Assembly: GCA_023416965.1 (NCBI GenBank)
Contig: JAEZGJ010000300.1
Coordinates: forward strand, 1-26,230
DNA length: 26,230 nucleotides
Source: Pseudomonadota bacterium
GTDB lineage: Bacteria > Pseudomonadota > Alphaproteobacteria > Rhizobiales > Phreatobacteraceae
Direction of reading: 5' to 3'
Shown: piece after piece, positions 7,476 through 14,587 of the stretch
Numbering within the stretch: the stretch's first letter is position 1
Layout of the letters: the number at the start of each line of letters is the position of its first letter
The notes under the pieces: model-generated
Told to the model about the DNA's origin: nothing
The model's database searches: none
What the model saw: the letters and a program-made list of their open reading frames with translations, nothing else
Made by a program: the position numbers and the translations under genes

Positions 7476-8231
7476 CTATTCGCGCAGGCCGATGACGTCG
7501 GGCGTCTGCCAGATCAGGTGCTGGCCGCCGTCGACGGGCAGGGTGACGCCGGTCACCGCCTTGGCGCGGGCGAGATAGAGCACGGCGCGGGCGATCTCCG
7601 CCGGCGGGCTGCCGCCTTTGGTGAGGGTGGCGGCGACCTGGCGGGCGAAGTCCTCAGGCCCCTGCCGCCCGCCCTGGATCGAGGGGCCCGGGGCCACGGC
7701 ATTGACGCGGATGCGCGGCGCGAAGGCCTGCGCCATGGCGACGGTGGCGGCGGCGAGCGCCGCCTTGGTGAGGGCGTAGGAATAGAATTGCGGTGTCGGC
7801 TTCAGCACCCGCTGGTCGGTGATGTTGACGATGGCCGAGCCGTCCGGCGCCTGGGCGGCGAAGTCCTGGGCGAGGAAGGACGGGGTCTGGATGTTGACGC
7901 GGAACTGGCGGTTCCAGACCTCGCGCGTCAGCGTGCCCAAATGGTCCTCGACGAATTCGCTGGCATTGTTGACGAGCAGGGTGAGGGGGCCGAGGGCCGC
8001 GGCTGCGCGGGAGACCAGGGTGTCGACATCGGCGGGTTCGGCGAGGTCGCCGGTGACGACGGCGGCGCGTCCGCCGGCGTCGCGGATGCGCGCGGCCAGG
8101 GCGGCCGCCTCCTCCCGCGACCGGTCCGCGTGGATGGCCACCGCATAGCCGCCATCGGCCAGAGCCTCGACGATGGCCCGCCCGACCCGCTTCGCCCCGC
8201 CGGTGACCAGCGCCACGCCCGTTCCGCCCAT
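7476..8231 (-). CDS. Short-chain dehydrogenase/reductase, pteridine-reductase-like (PTR1/FolM type)
   Basis: This 251-residue SDR has the NADP(H)-binding TGGAKRVGRAI near the N terminus, HADRS at the end of the second strand, NNAS, and the catalytic YALTK (Tyr152, Lys156). The residue 13 positions before that Tyr is Asp139, where most SDRs have Ser. The D-X12-Y-X3-K spacing, with AKR and HxxRS near the cofactor, matches Leishmania PTR1 and is consistent with bacterial FolM, which reduce dihydropterins. A role in dihydropterin or dihydrofolate reduction is therefore favoured, but not proven. The C terminus WQTPDV is also typical of this group from memory. Start 8231 (MGGTGVALVTGG) is preceded by a GGGAA ribosome site; an upstream in-frame ATG at 8375 adds only low-complexity Arg-rich sequence. 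Confidence 0.85.
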   Translation of the reverse strand: MGGTGVALVTGGAKRVGRAIVEALADGGYAVAIHADRSREEAAALAARIRDAGGRAAVVTGDLAEPADVDTLVSRAAAALGPLTLLVNNASEFVEDHLGTLTREVWNRQFRVNIQTPSFLAQDFAAQAPDGSAIVNITDQRVLKPTPQFYSYALTKAALAAATVAMAQAFAPRIRVNAVAPGPSIQGGRQGPEDFARQVAATLTKGGSPPAEIARAVLYLARAKAVTGVTLPVDGGQHLIWQTPDVIGLRE

Positions 8232-8756
8232 GAAGTTCCCTCTCCCGCGCCATCGTGCATTGCCGGCGCAGCGGTGCCGAAATGCCACAACCCGTGCCGC
8301 AAGGCGATGCCGGCACCTGCCAGTATCGTCCGGCTGATCGACTGTCTCATCCGTCCGTCTGCCGCACTGCACCACGCTCTACGCCAGACCCGGCACACCG
8401 GTTCATCTTGGCTGCCCGAACTTGGACGGCCGGCTGCCACTTACCTGCCAAAATTCGACAGGAAAACGAAAGTAGTTCTTCATAATCGTCGATATGTAAA
8501 TTGTATTGGGTCACACAGTAACGTCCTGTTTCCGATTATGACTTTGCTCTTGCTGCCTCATTTCAGACATCGTGCGATGGAAATGGAGCGCCTATGCCGT
8601 CCGTTGACGGATGCGCCCTCTCCGGCGGTAACGCTCCATTAAGGACGAGACCAAGGAAGACGCGAAAATTCGAATGAATGCGGTTATGCATTGTTCACCG
8701 CATCATATCAGGGACGCCGCCGGTTGCCGGCGCTGTCCGTGGGACAGGAGTAGACC
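8232..8756. other. 525-base intergenic region, AT-richer upstream of the omp gene
   Basis: No gene is supported here. It separates the minus-strand SDR gene from the plus-strand outer-membrane barrel gene, so it should hold both promoters. Positions about 8440-8710 are clearly richer in A and T than the rest of the window, as expected for a strong or multiply regulated promoter, but I cannot assign convincing -35/-10 pairs. Visible structure includes a dyad TGCGGT/ACCGCA at 8679-8702, a GCCGG-TTG-CCGGC hairpin at 8719-8731, and CTGTCC-GTG-GGACAG at 8733-8747. The last overlaps the first two bases of the omp ribosome-binding site. Confidence 0.5.
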
Positions 8757-9425
8757 ATGAAGAAGATCGTCTGGGCCGCGGCGGCCGCCGCCATGCTCGC
8801 CACCCCCGCCTTCGCGGCGGACATTCCGCGCCGCCAGCCGGTCGCCGACACCGTCTACGTCCCGGCCGCTCCGGCCGGCGTCTGGACGGGCTTCTATGTC
8901 GGCGCCCATCTCGGCGCCGGGTTCTCGTCCAACTTCCGCAACGACATCGGCTATTCGCTCGGCGGCGCCTCCGGCTTCTTCGGCGGCCTCCAGGCCGGCT
9001 ACGACTGGCAGATCAACCGCTTCGTGCTCGGCGCGGCCGGCGACATCTCCTACGGCAGCATCTCGCGCCGCTTCGTCTCGGCCGCTCCGACGGACGTCCG
9101 CGCCACCGAGAACTGGCACGGTTCGCTGCGCGCCCGCCTCGGCTACGCCGTGCAGGACAACCTGCTGATCTATGCCACCGGCGGTCTCGCCCTCGGCCAG
9201 GTCAACGCCCGCGAGCTCGCTCCGGCGGTGGTCAGCCAGTCGCGCACCCTCACCGGCTGGACCCTCGGCGCCGGCGGCGAGTACAAGTTCACGCAGAACT
9301 GGTCGGGCCTGATCGAGTATCGCTACACCGATCTCGGCCGCGCCACCTACAACAACCTCTCGGGTGCGCCGCGTGTCGGCATGACCAGCCACACGATCCG
9401 CACGGGCGTGAACTACCGCTTCTGA
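8757..9425 (+). CDS. Outer-membrane beta-barrel protein (Omp25/Omp31-like)
   Basis: This 222-residue protein starts with a clear signal peptide (MKKIVWAAAAAAMLATPAFA, then ADIPRR) predicted to be cut by signal peptidase I. The mature part has alternating strands typical of the eight-stranded OmpA-like barrels of Rhizobiales: WTGFYVGAHLGAGF, GGLQAGYDWQINRFVLG, GSLRARLGYAV, LLIYATGGLALG, TGWTLGAGGEYKF, WSGLIEYRYTDLG. It ends VNYRF with the C-terminal Phe used for BAM-mediated insertion. There is no OmpA peptidoglycan-binding domain. It probably is a structural surface protein; a specific transport function cannot be inferred. A strong AGGAG ribosome site (8746-8750) fixes the start at 8757. It is preceded by a long AT-richer region and followed by a hairpin, so it is probably monocistronic. 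Confidence 0.92.
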   Translation: MKKIVWAAAAAAMLATPAFAADIPRRQPVADTVYVPAAPAGVWTGFYVGAHLGAGFSSNFRNDIGYSLGGASGFFGGLQAGYDWQINRFVLGAAGDISYGSISRRFVSAAPTDVRATENWHGSLRARLGYAVQDNLLIYATGGLALGQVNARELAPAVVSQSRTLTGWTLGAGGEYKFTQNWSGLIEYRYTDLGRATYNNLSGAPRVGMTSHTIRTGVNYRF

Positions 9426-9451
9426 TCGCGCGACACCCGCGTGACCTCACG

Positions 9452-9475
9452 ACGGCCCGGGCATGCCCGGGCCGT
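9452..9475 (+). terminator. Possible terminator hairpin after the omp gene
   Basis: Positions 9452-9475 form a perfect 24-base palindrome centred on CATG, starting ACGGCCCGGG, with a T-containing but not T-rich tail (TTCGCGTTC). It lies 27 bases after the omp stop codon. The stem is very stable, but the weak U tract means this could instead be an intergenic repeat of the CCCGGGCATG type common in this kind of genome. Confidence 0.45.
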
Positions 9476-9540
9476 TCGCGTTCCGGGTGCGTTTGATCGG
9501 TCGCATTGCCAGCCCGTCCCCCGGGCTCTAGAAGTCGGCC

Positions 9541-10299
9541 ATGGCGCTTACAGACCTCGCCAACCCCACCCGTTTCCTCGCGCTGGTCGCCCGGGCGCTC
9601 CCCTGGCTCGCGGCCGCGACGGCGCTCGCCATGACGGCGGCCCTCTGGCTCGCCATGATCGCCCCGGCCGATTACCAGCAGGGCGGCACGGTGCGCATCA
9701 TGTACCTGCACGTGCCGGCCGCCTGGCTGTCGCTGTTCTGCTACGCGGTCATGGCGGCGGCCTCCATCGGCACGCTGGTCTGGCGCCATCCGCTCGCCGA
9801 CGTGTCGGCCAAGGCGGCGGCGCCCATCGGCGCGGCCTTCACCTTCATCTGCCTCGCCACCGGCTCGCTCTGGGGTCGGCCCATGTGGGGCACCTGGTGG
9901 ATATGGGACGCCCGGCTGACGTCCGAACTGGTCCTTCTCCTCATGTATCTCGGCCTGATGGCGCTGTGGCGCTCGGTCGATGATCCAGGCCGGGCCGGGC
10001 GCGCCGCGGCGGTGCTGACCCTCGTCGGCACGATCAACCTGCCGATCATCAAGTTCTCGGTGGACTGGTGGAACACGCTGCACCAGCCGGCCTCGGTCTT
10101 CCGCCTCGGCGGCCCCACGATCCATCCCTCGATCCTGACGCCGCTCATGGTGGCGGCCGTCGCCTTCACCCTGCTCTTCGTGACCCTGCATCTCGCCGCC
10201 ATGCGCAACGAGATCCTGCGCCGCCGTGTCCGCGCCATGCAGATGGTGGCGGCGCAGCGCGAGATGCCGGCGGGCGCCGAGCCGGTGCCGGGGGAGTGA
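9541..10299 (+). CDS. ccmC: Heme exporter / heme-handling protein CcmC
   Basis: CcmC binds heme in the inner membrane and loads it onto the chaperone CcmE during System I cytochrome c maturation. This 252-residue protein has six predicted membrane spans and the tryptophan-rich heme-binding motif WGRPMWGTWWIWDAR at residues 111-125. The two external heme-ligand histidines lie in YLHVPAAW (His57) and LHQPAS (His181). The start at 9541 lacks a good Shine-Dalgarno; an AGCCCG/CGGGCT hairpin (9511-9527) sits just upstream. The gene is followed within two bases by ccmD and then overlapping ccmG. The ABC subunits CcmA and CcmB, often adjacent in relatives, are not upstream here; the omp gene is. Confidence 0.96.
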   Translation: MALTDLANPTRFLALVARALPWLAAATALAMTAALWLAMIAPADYQQGGTVRIMYLHVPAAWLSLFCYAVMAAASIGTLVWRHPLADVSAKAAAPIGAAFTFICLATGSLWGRPMWGTWWIWDARLTSELVLLLMYLGLMALWRSVDDPGRAGRAAAVLTLVGTINLPIIKFSVDWWNTLHQPASVFRLGGPTIHPSILTPLMVAAVAFTLLFVTLHLAAMRNEILRRRVRAMQMVAAQREMPAGAEPVPGE

Positions 10300-10301
10300 C
10301 C

Positions 10302-10481
10302 ATGTTCGGATCCGATCCCCATGCCGCCTTCATCCTCGCCTCCTATGCGGTCACCGCCGTGACGCTCCTGGCGCTCGCGGTCTGGATCGCCGTCGACTAC
10401 CGCAGCCAGAAGGCCCGGCTCGCCGAGATGGAGGCGCGCGGCATCAGCCGGCGCTCGGCCCGCGGGAGCTCGCCGTCGTGA
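10302..10481 (+). CDS. ccmD: Heme exporter protein CcmD
   Basis: This 59-residue protein has one membrane span (FILASYAVTAVTLLALAVWIA) preceded by MFGSDPHAA and followed by a basic cytoplasmic tail (DYRSQKARLAEMEARGISRR). That layout, DxHxx(F/Y)xxxSY then a span and a charged helix, is the signature of CcmD, the small subunit that helps release holo-CcmE from the CcmABC complex. It begins two bases after the ccmC stop codon, with GGGGAG from the end of ccmC serving as ribosome site, and its stop codon overlaps the GTG start of ccmG. The position and size make the call firm despite low sequence conservation in the family. Confidence 0.9.
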   Translation: MFGSDPHAAFILASYAVTAVTLLALAVWIAVDYRSQKARLAEMEARGISRRSARGSSPS

Positions 10482-11044
10482 GCGACACCGCGGCCCCGGC
10501 GCCGAAGCGGCGCTCCTGGCTCGCCTTCCTGCCGCTGGCGCTCTTCGCCGCGCTGGTGGCGGTGTTCGTCGTCGGACTGCGTGGCGATCCGCAGCGGCTG
10601 CCCTCGGCGCTGATCGGCCGTCCGGCCCCGCAATTCGACCTCGCGCCGCTCGAGGGCATCGACCGGCCGGGCTTCCGCCGCGCCGATCTCGCGGGCCATG
10701 TCACCGTGGTCAACGTCTTCGCCTCCTGGTGCATTCCCTGCCACGAGGAGCATCCCTTCCTCATGGAACTGGCCAAGGACGCCCGCATCCGCATGGCCGG
10801 CATCAACCAGAAGGACCAGCCGGACAATGCGCGACGCTTCCTCGGCCGCAACGGCAATCCCTATGCCCTCGTCGGCGTCGATCCGGCCGGACGGGCGGTG
10901 ATCGACTGGGGCGTCTACGGCGTGCCCGAGACCTTCATCGTCGGCCGCGACGGCACGATCCTCTTCAAGCATGTCGGGCCGATCACGGCGCAGGTCCTGG
11001 CCGGCGTCATCCGGCCGGAGGTCGAGAAGGCGCTGGCGCGGTAG
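10478..11044 (+). CDS. ccmG: Thiol:disulfide interchange protein CcmG/DsbE
   Basis: CcmG is a membrane-anchored periplasmic thioredoxin that keeps apocytochrome c cysteines reduced for heme attachment. This 188-residue protein has an N-terminal anchor (WLAFLPLALFAALVAVFVVGL, about residues 14-34) and a thioredoxin fold with the active site WCIPC (Cys85, Cys88) and the cis-proline loop GVYGVPETFIV. The CcmG-type acidic insert near the active site is represented by INQKDQPDNARRFL. GTG at 10478 is the chosen start: it overlaps the ccmD stop in a GTGA arrangement typical of translational coupling, and gives a short cytosolic tail before the anchor. The ccmC-ccmD-ccmG run is a single operon by spacing. 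Confidence 0.95.
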   Translation: MSDTAAPAPKRRSWLAFLPLALFAALVAVFVVGLRGDPQRLPSALIGRPAPQFDLAPLEGIDRPGFRRADLAGHVTVVNVFASWCIPCHEEHPFLMELAKDARIRMAGINQKDQPDNARRFLGRNGNPYALVGVDPAGRAVIDWGVYGVPETFIVGRDGTILFKHVGPITAQVLAGVIRPEVEKALAR

Positions 11045-11296
11045 GGTAGCGGCGGCTCGCTGGTCCCGTCTTCACACCCCGGGTGGCTGCAACCTCCACC
11101 GTCACCTTCCGCCTCGCCGGGGGTGACAGGTTGGCGCTCAATGACTCCTCCCGCCGGGGAGAGGTGACCCGGCGGGGCAGTCGGGTTCCTCTTCCGTCGG
11201 GCGATCGGTCCGACCACCCCGAACCTCCCCCGAAACGCCGGGATGCGCGACGGGCGTGCTGACTCCACAGTCGGGGGACCTTGCCGGAGGACCGCC

Positions 11297-12073
11297 ATGA
11301 CCGAACTCCTCATCGAGCGCCACGGGTCGGTGGCGGTGCTGACGCTCAACCGCCCGCAGGCGATGAATGCCCTGTCGCAGTCGCTGATCCGCTCGCTGAC
11401 CGCCGCGGTCGTCGCGCTCGGCCGCGACGAAACGGCGCGCGTTCTGGTGCTCACCGGCGCGGGCGAGCGGGCCTTTTCGGCCGGCCTCGACCTCAAGGAG
11501 CTCGGCGCGACCTCCGGGCTCCTCGGCATGGTGGAGGGCGATGGCGAGCGGCCGAACCCGATCCGCGCCATCGCGCAGTGCCCGAAGCCTGTCATCGCCG
11601 CGGTGAACGGCGTCGCCATCACCGGCGGCTTTGAGCTGGCGCTCGCCTGCGACATCCTCGTCGCCGCCGACACGGCACGGTTCGGCGACACCCACCAGCG
11701 CGTCGGCGTCATTCCCGGCTGGGGCCTCAGCCAGAAGCTCTCGCGCATCATCGGGCCCTCGCGGGCGAAGGAAATGGCCTTTTCCGGCCGCTTCATCACC
11801 GCGGCGGAAGCGAGCGCCTGGGGTCTCGTCAGCCGCACCGTGCCGGCGGTGGAGCTGATGGCCGACGTCATGGCCCTGGCGCAGGAAATCGCCGAGGTCG
11901 ATGCCGGCTTCCTCGCCGGCTACAAGCGGCTCGTCGACGAGGGCTACGACCTGCCATTCGGCGAGGCCATGGCGCTGGAGGCGGAGCGGTCGCGCCGCCA
12001 TAACGGGGCTCTCGCGCCCGAGGAGCTCGCGGCGCGGCGGGCCGGCGTGCAGGCAAAAGGCCGGGGCCGCTGA
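11297..12073 (+). CDS. Enoyl-CoA hydratase/isomerase (crotonase) family protein
   Basis: This 258-residue protein has the crotonase fold: the CoA-binding AFSAGLDLKEL, the oxyanion-hole segment GVAITGGFELALACDI, and FGDTHQRVGVIPGWGLSQKL. Aligned by eye without gaps to rat mitochondrial enoyl-CoA hydratase, the first catalytic Glu (Glu144) is kept as Glu113, but the second (Glu164) is replaced by His133. True hydratases use both, so simple hydratase activity is doubtful; isomerase, hydrolase or other acyl-CoA chemistry is possible. The start ATG 11297 follows a GGAGGA site at 11286-11291; an in-frame ATG-independent extension back to 11243 is not supported. It stands alone between ccmG and homospermidine synthase. 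The 252-base gap before it (11045-11296) holds only GC-rich hairpin-forming sequence. Confidence 0.88.
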   Translation: MTELLIERHGSVAVLTLNRPQAMNALSQSLIRSLTAAVVALGRDETARVLVLTGAGERAFSAGLDLKELGATSGLLGMVEGDGERPNPIRAIAQCPKPVIAAVNGVAITGGFELALACDILVAADTARFGDTHQRVGVIPGWGLSQKLSRIIGPSRAKEMAFSGRFITAAEASAWGLVSRTVPAVELMADVMALAQEIAEVDAGFLAGYKRLVDEGYDLPFGEAMALEAERSRRHNGALAPEELAARRAGVQAKGRGR

Positions 12074-12128
12074 GGCGCTTCTTCCGCCCCCGTCATCACG
12101 CCGTCACGCGAAGAGGGTGTTGACGGAC

Positions 12129-12182
12129 GGGTCCCGGCATGGCCAAAGACCCTCGTTACCTCATCCGGGTCCCGGCGTGGCC
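12129..12182 (+). repeat. Short direct repeat upstream of homospermidine synthase
   Basis: GGGTCCCGGCATGGCC at 12129-12144 recurs with one change as GGGTCCCGGCGTGGCC at 12167-12182. The second copy sits 45 bases before the hss start codon. It looks like part of the dispersed CCCGGCxTGGCC intergenic repeats of related genomes. An operator role is possible but unsupported. Confidence 0.5.
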
Positions 12183-12227
12183 GCCGCGGACCCGTTTTCA
12201 GTTCCCATGCAAGAGCGGAGACCTCGC

Positions 12228-13664
12228 ATGAGCTCATGGCCCGTCTATCATGAAATCACCGGGCCGATCGTGATGATCGGCTTCGGCTCCATCGGCCGCG
12301 GGACGCTGCCGCTGATCGAGAGGCATTTCAAATATGATCAGACGCGCCTGACGGTCATCGATCCGGTCGACACCGACCGCAAGCTGCTCGACGAGCGCGG
12401 CATCCGCTTCGTGCAGGAGCACGTGACGCAGGAGAACTACAAGGAGCTGCTCACCCCGCTGCTCACCGCCGGCGGCGGCAAGGGCTTCTGCGTCAACCTG
12501 TCGGTCGACACCTCTTCCGTCGACATCATGGAACTGTGCCGCGAGCTCGGCTGCTTCTACATCGACACGGTGGCCGAGCCCTGGGCCGGCTTCTATTTCG
12601 ACACGTCGAAGGGCCCGGCGGCGCGCTCCAACTACATGCTGCGCGAGCGGGTTCTGGAAGCCCGTGCCCGCAAGCCCGGCGGCATCACCGCGGTCTCCTG
12701 CTGCGGCGCCAATCCGGGCATGGTGTCCTGGTTCGTCAAGCAGGCGCTGCTCAACGTCGCCACCGACCACAAGGTCGAGTTCACCGAGCCGAAGAGCAAG
12801 GCGGAATGGGCGGCGCTCGCCGCCAAGGTCGGCGTCAAGGGGATCCACATCGCCGAGCGCGACACCCAGCGCTCGAAGAAGCCGAAGCCGCCGAACGTCT
12901 TCGTCAACACCTGGTCGGTGGAGGGCTTCGTGTCGGAAGGCCTGCAGCCCGCCGAACTCGGCTGGGGCACGCACGAGACCTGGATGCCGGCCAATGCGGG
13001 CACCCACGAGACCGGCTGCGGCGCGGCCATCTACCTGCTCCAGCCCGGCGCCAATACCCGCGTGCGCTCCTGGTGCCCGACGCCGGGGGCCCAGTACGGC
13101 TTCCTCGTCACCCACAACGAGGCGATCTCCATCGCCGACTACCTGACGGTGCGCGACGCCTCGGGGAAGGTCACCTACCGGCCGACCTGCCACTACGCCT
13201 ACCACCCGGCGAATGACGCCGTGCTGTCGCTGCACGAGATGTTCGGCGCCGCCGGCAAGCGGCAGGATTCGTGGCACATCCTCGACGAGAACGAGATCGA
13301 GGACGGCATCGACGAACTCGGCGTGCTGCTCTACGGCCATGCCGGCAACGCCTACTGGTACGGTTCGCAGCTCTCCATCGAGGAGACGCGGCGCATCGCC
13401 CCCTACCAGAACGCCACGGGCCTGCAGGTGACCTCGGCCGTGCTCGCCGGCATGGTCTGGGCGCTGGAGAACCCCGAGGCGGGCATCGTGGAAGCCGACG
13501 ACATGGACTTCCGCCGCTGCCTTGAGGTGCAGCGGCCCTATCTCGGCCCGGTGATCGGCACCTATACCGACTGGACGCCGCTTCAGGGCCGGCCGGGCTT
13601 CTTCCCGGAGGACATCGACACCTCCGACCCCTGGCAGTTCAGGAACATCCTCGTCCGCGACTGA
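12228..13664 (+). CDS. hss: Homospermidine synthase
   Basis: This 478-residue protein matches bacterial homospermidine synthase, which joins two putrescines (or putrescine and spermidine) using NAD to make sym-homospermidine in the cytosol. An N-terminal Rossmann motif (VMIGFGSIGRGTLPLIERHF) follows MSSWPVYHEITGP. Characteristic later segments are SCCGANPGMVSWFVKQAL, ETWMPANAGTHETGCGAA, NTRVRSWCPTPGAQYGF, THNEAISIADYLTV and HYAYHPANDAVLSLHEM. The start is ATG 12228, with AGAGCGGAGACC just upstream as ribosome site; the frame is open far upstream inside the preceding gene, but that part is not homologous. Homospermidine is a major polyamine of many alphaproteobacteria. A complete polyamine importer lies 4.2 kb downstream. 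A terminator-like hairpin follows at 13688-13716. Confidence 0.95.
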   Translation: MSSWPVYHEITGPIVMIGFGSIGRGTLPLIERHFKYDQTRLTVIDPVDTDRKLLDERGIRFVQEHVTQENYKELLTPLLTAGGGKGFCVNLSVDTSSVDIMELCRELGCFYIDTVAEPWAGFYFDTSKGPAARSNYMLRERVLEARARKPGGITAVSCCGANPGMVSWFVKQALLNVATDHKVEFTEPKSKAEWAALAAKVGVKGIHIAERDTQRSKKPKPPNVFVNTWSVEGFVSEGLQPAELGWGTHETWMPANAGTHETGCGAAIYLLQPGANTRVRSWCPTPGAQYGFLVTHNEAISIADYLTVRDASGKVTYRPTCHYAYHPANDAVLSLHEMFGAAGKRQDSWHILDENEIEDGIDELGVLLYGHAGNAYWYGSQLSIEETRRIAPYQNATGLQVTSAVLAGMVWALENPEAGIVEADDMDFRRCLEVQRPYLGPVIGTYTDWTPLQGRPGFFPEDIDTSDPWQFRNILVRD

Positions 13665-13687
13665 GCTCGTTGGCGATGGAAGGCATG

Positions 13688-13720
13688 CGAAGGGCGGGCC
13701 ATGGGTCCGCCCTTCGTGTT
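13688..13720 (+). terminator. Intrinsic terminator after hss
   Basis: A stem of 13 pairs (one G-U) runs from 13688 to 13700 and 13704 to 13716 around the loop ATG; the left arm reads CGAAGGGCGGGCC. It is followed by TGTT and more T residues (TTTCC). It starts 24 bases after the hss stop codon. Confidence 0.7.
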
Positions 13721-13740
13721 TCCGGGGTTCCTGAAGGAAT

Positions 13741-13891
13741 GCCCCACCCGCACCCTCCCCTCTGGCGAGGGGAGGGGACCATGATGTCGCGACCGGGTGC
13801 CGACGGCCGAGCCACGCCCTACCCCTCGGGGAGGGCGGGCCGTCGAAGTCCCCCTCTCCTCGCGCAAGCGAGGGGAGGGTGCGGGTGGGGC
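13741..13891. repeat. 151-base nested inverted-repeat element
   Basis: The 22-base ends, 13741-13762 (starting GCCCCACCCGCACCCTCCCC) and 13870-13891, are exact reverse complements. Inside lie CGACGGCC (13801-13808) with GGCCGTCG (13838-13845), and directly within those CGCCCT-A-CCCC-TC-GGGG-AGGGCG (13815-13837). Each outer arm can also fold locally (CCCTCCCCTC with GAGGGGAGGG at 13767-13776; CCTCGC with GCGAGG on the right). The layout is that of a mosaic palindromic intergenic element like those known in Rhizobiales. It codes for nothing credible and ends 25 bases before the cinA stop codon. Confidence 0.75.
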
Positions 13892-13916
13892 CTCCCGTTC
13901 ATCTGCCCTCCGCGCC

Positions 13917-14408
13917 TCAGCCACGCCCCTCCAGCGCATCCTCGAACAGGCCGAGCGCGGCGGCGGCGAAGGCGCGCATGTTGGCGGCGCGGTCGTCGGA
14001 GCCGGTGCGCAGCGTCATGGCCTTCATCGTGGGGCCGTCGAGGCCGAGGCAGGCATGGCCGGCGGGATCGCCGTAGCGGTTGCCGGTCGGGCCGGTGGCG
14101 CCCGTCTCTGAAAGGCCCCAGGTGGCGCCGTGGCTCTCGCGGATCGTCTTCGCCATCAGCGCGGCCCAGGGCTCGGAGGCCGAGCGGATGCCGGATTCGA
14201 CCATCGTCCGGGTGGAGATGCCGAGCAGAGCGTCACGGGCCTTCGGGGTATAGACCACTGCGCCGCCGAGATAATAGGCCGAGGCGCCGGGCACCGAGAG
14301 GAGGGCGGCGGAGATGAGGCCCCCGGCGGAGGATTCGGCGACCGCGACGGTCTCGCGGCGTTCGACGAGCAGGCGGCCGATGCGGGCGGCGATGGCGTCG
14401 AGGTCCAT
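13917..14408 (-). CDS. CinA C-terminal-domain protein (nicotinamide-nucleotide amidohydrolase family)
   Basis: This 163-residue stand-alone domain matches the C-terminal half of CinA, which in studied members deamidates nicotinamide mononucleotide to nicotinate mononucleotide in pyridine-nucleotide salvage. Landmarks are VAVAESSAGGLISAALLSVPGAS near the N terminus (AESCTGG in most members, so Cys is Ser here), YLGGAVVYTPKARDALLGI, and SETGATGPTGNRYGDPAGHACLGL toward the end. The N-terminal molybdopterin-binding-like half of full CinA is absent, as in many proteobacterial single-domain proteins. ATG 14408 is chosen because GGAGAG precedes it and homologues start here; the frame extends to 14498 with no homology. 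It is divergent from the ABC transporter ATPase gene. Confidence 0.85.
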   Translation of the reverse strand: MDLDAIAARIGRLLVERRETVAVAESSAGGLISAALLSVPGASAYYLGGAVVYTPKARDALLGISTRTMVESGIRSASEPWAALMAKTIRESHGATWGLSETGATGPTGNRYGDPAGHACLGLDGPTMKAMTLRTGSDDRAANMRAFAAAALGLFEDALEGRG

Positions 14409-14587
14409 GGGTCTCTCCGGCGGGAAGCTCGCCTCGAGCCTGCCCGAGCCGGCCGGGCGGCGCAACGCGCCCGTCGGGCGGAGCCTGGGCAGTCTCACGG
14501 GCTGTCCTGCGGGCCGGTCTTTGGCATCCCTCTTGCCACGACGAGGGGACCTCGCGGGCCGCCGTGCGCCCCCAGCCCGGAAATGCC

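Noticed and set aside
5312..7495. Plus-strand open frame of 727 codons opposite uvrC
   Set aside because: It is an antisense shadow: composition is Gly/Ala/Leu/Glu-biased without recognisable motifs, while the minus strand encodes all UvrC domains.
8232..8642. Plus-strand frame ending at 8642 as a gene upstream of the omp gene
   Set aside because: Most of it is antisense to the SDR gene and its tail runs through AT-richer promoter-like DNA; there is no recognisable protein feature.
11901..12227. N-terminal extension of homospermidine synthase into the crotonase gene
   Set aside because: It is out of frame with the upstream coding sequence, not homologous to Hss, and ATG 12228 has a ribosome site and the expected family N terminus.
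13741..13891. CRISPR or transposon ends
   Set aside because: There are no regularly spaced direct repeats and no transposase gene; the unit is a single nested palindrome, better described as an intergenic repeat element.
14409..14587. Possible small gene between cinA and the ABC transporter ATPase
   Set aside because: Open frames here are extensions of the two flanking genes without homology; the gap more likely holds divergent promoters.
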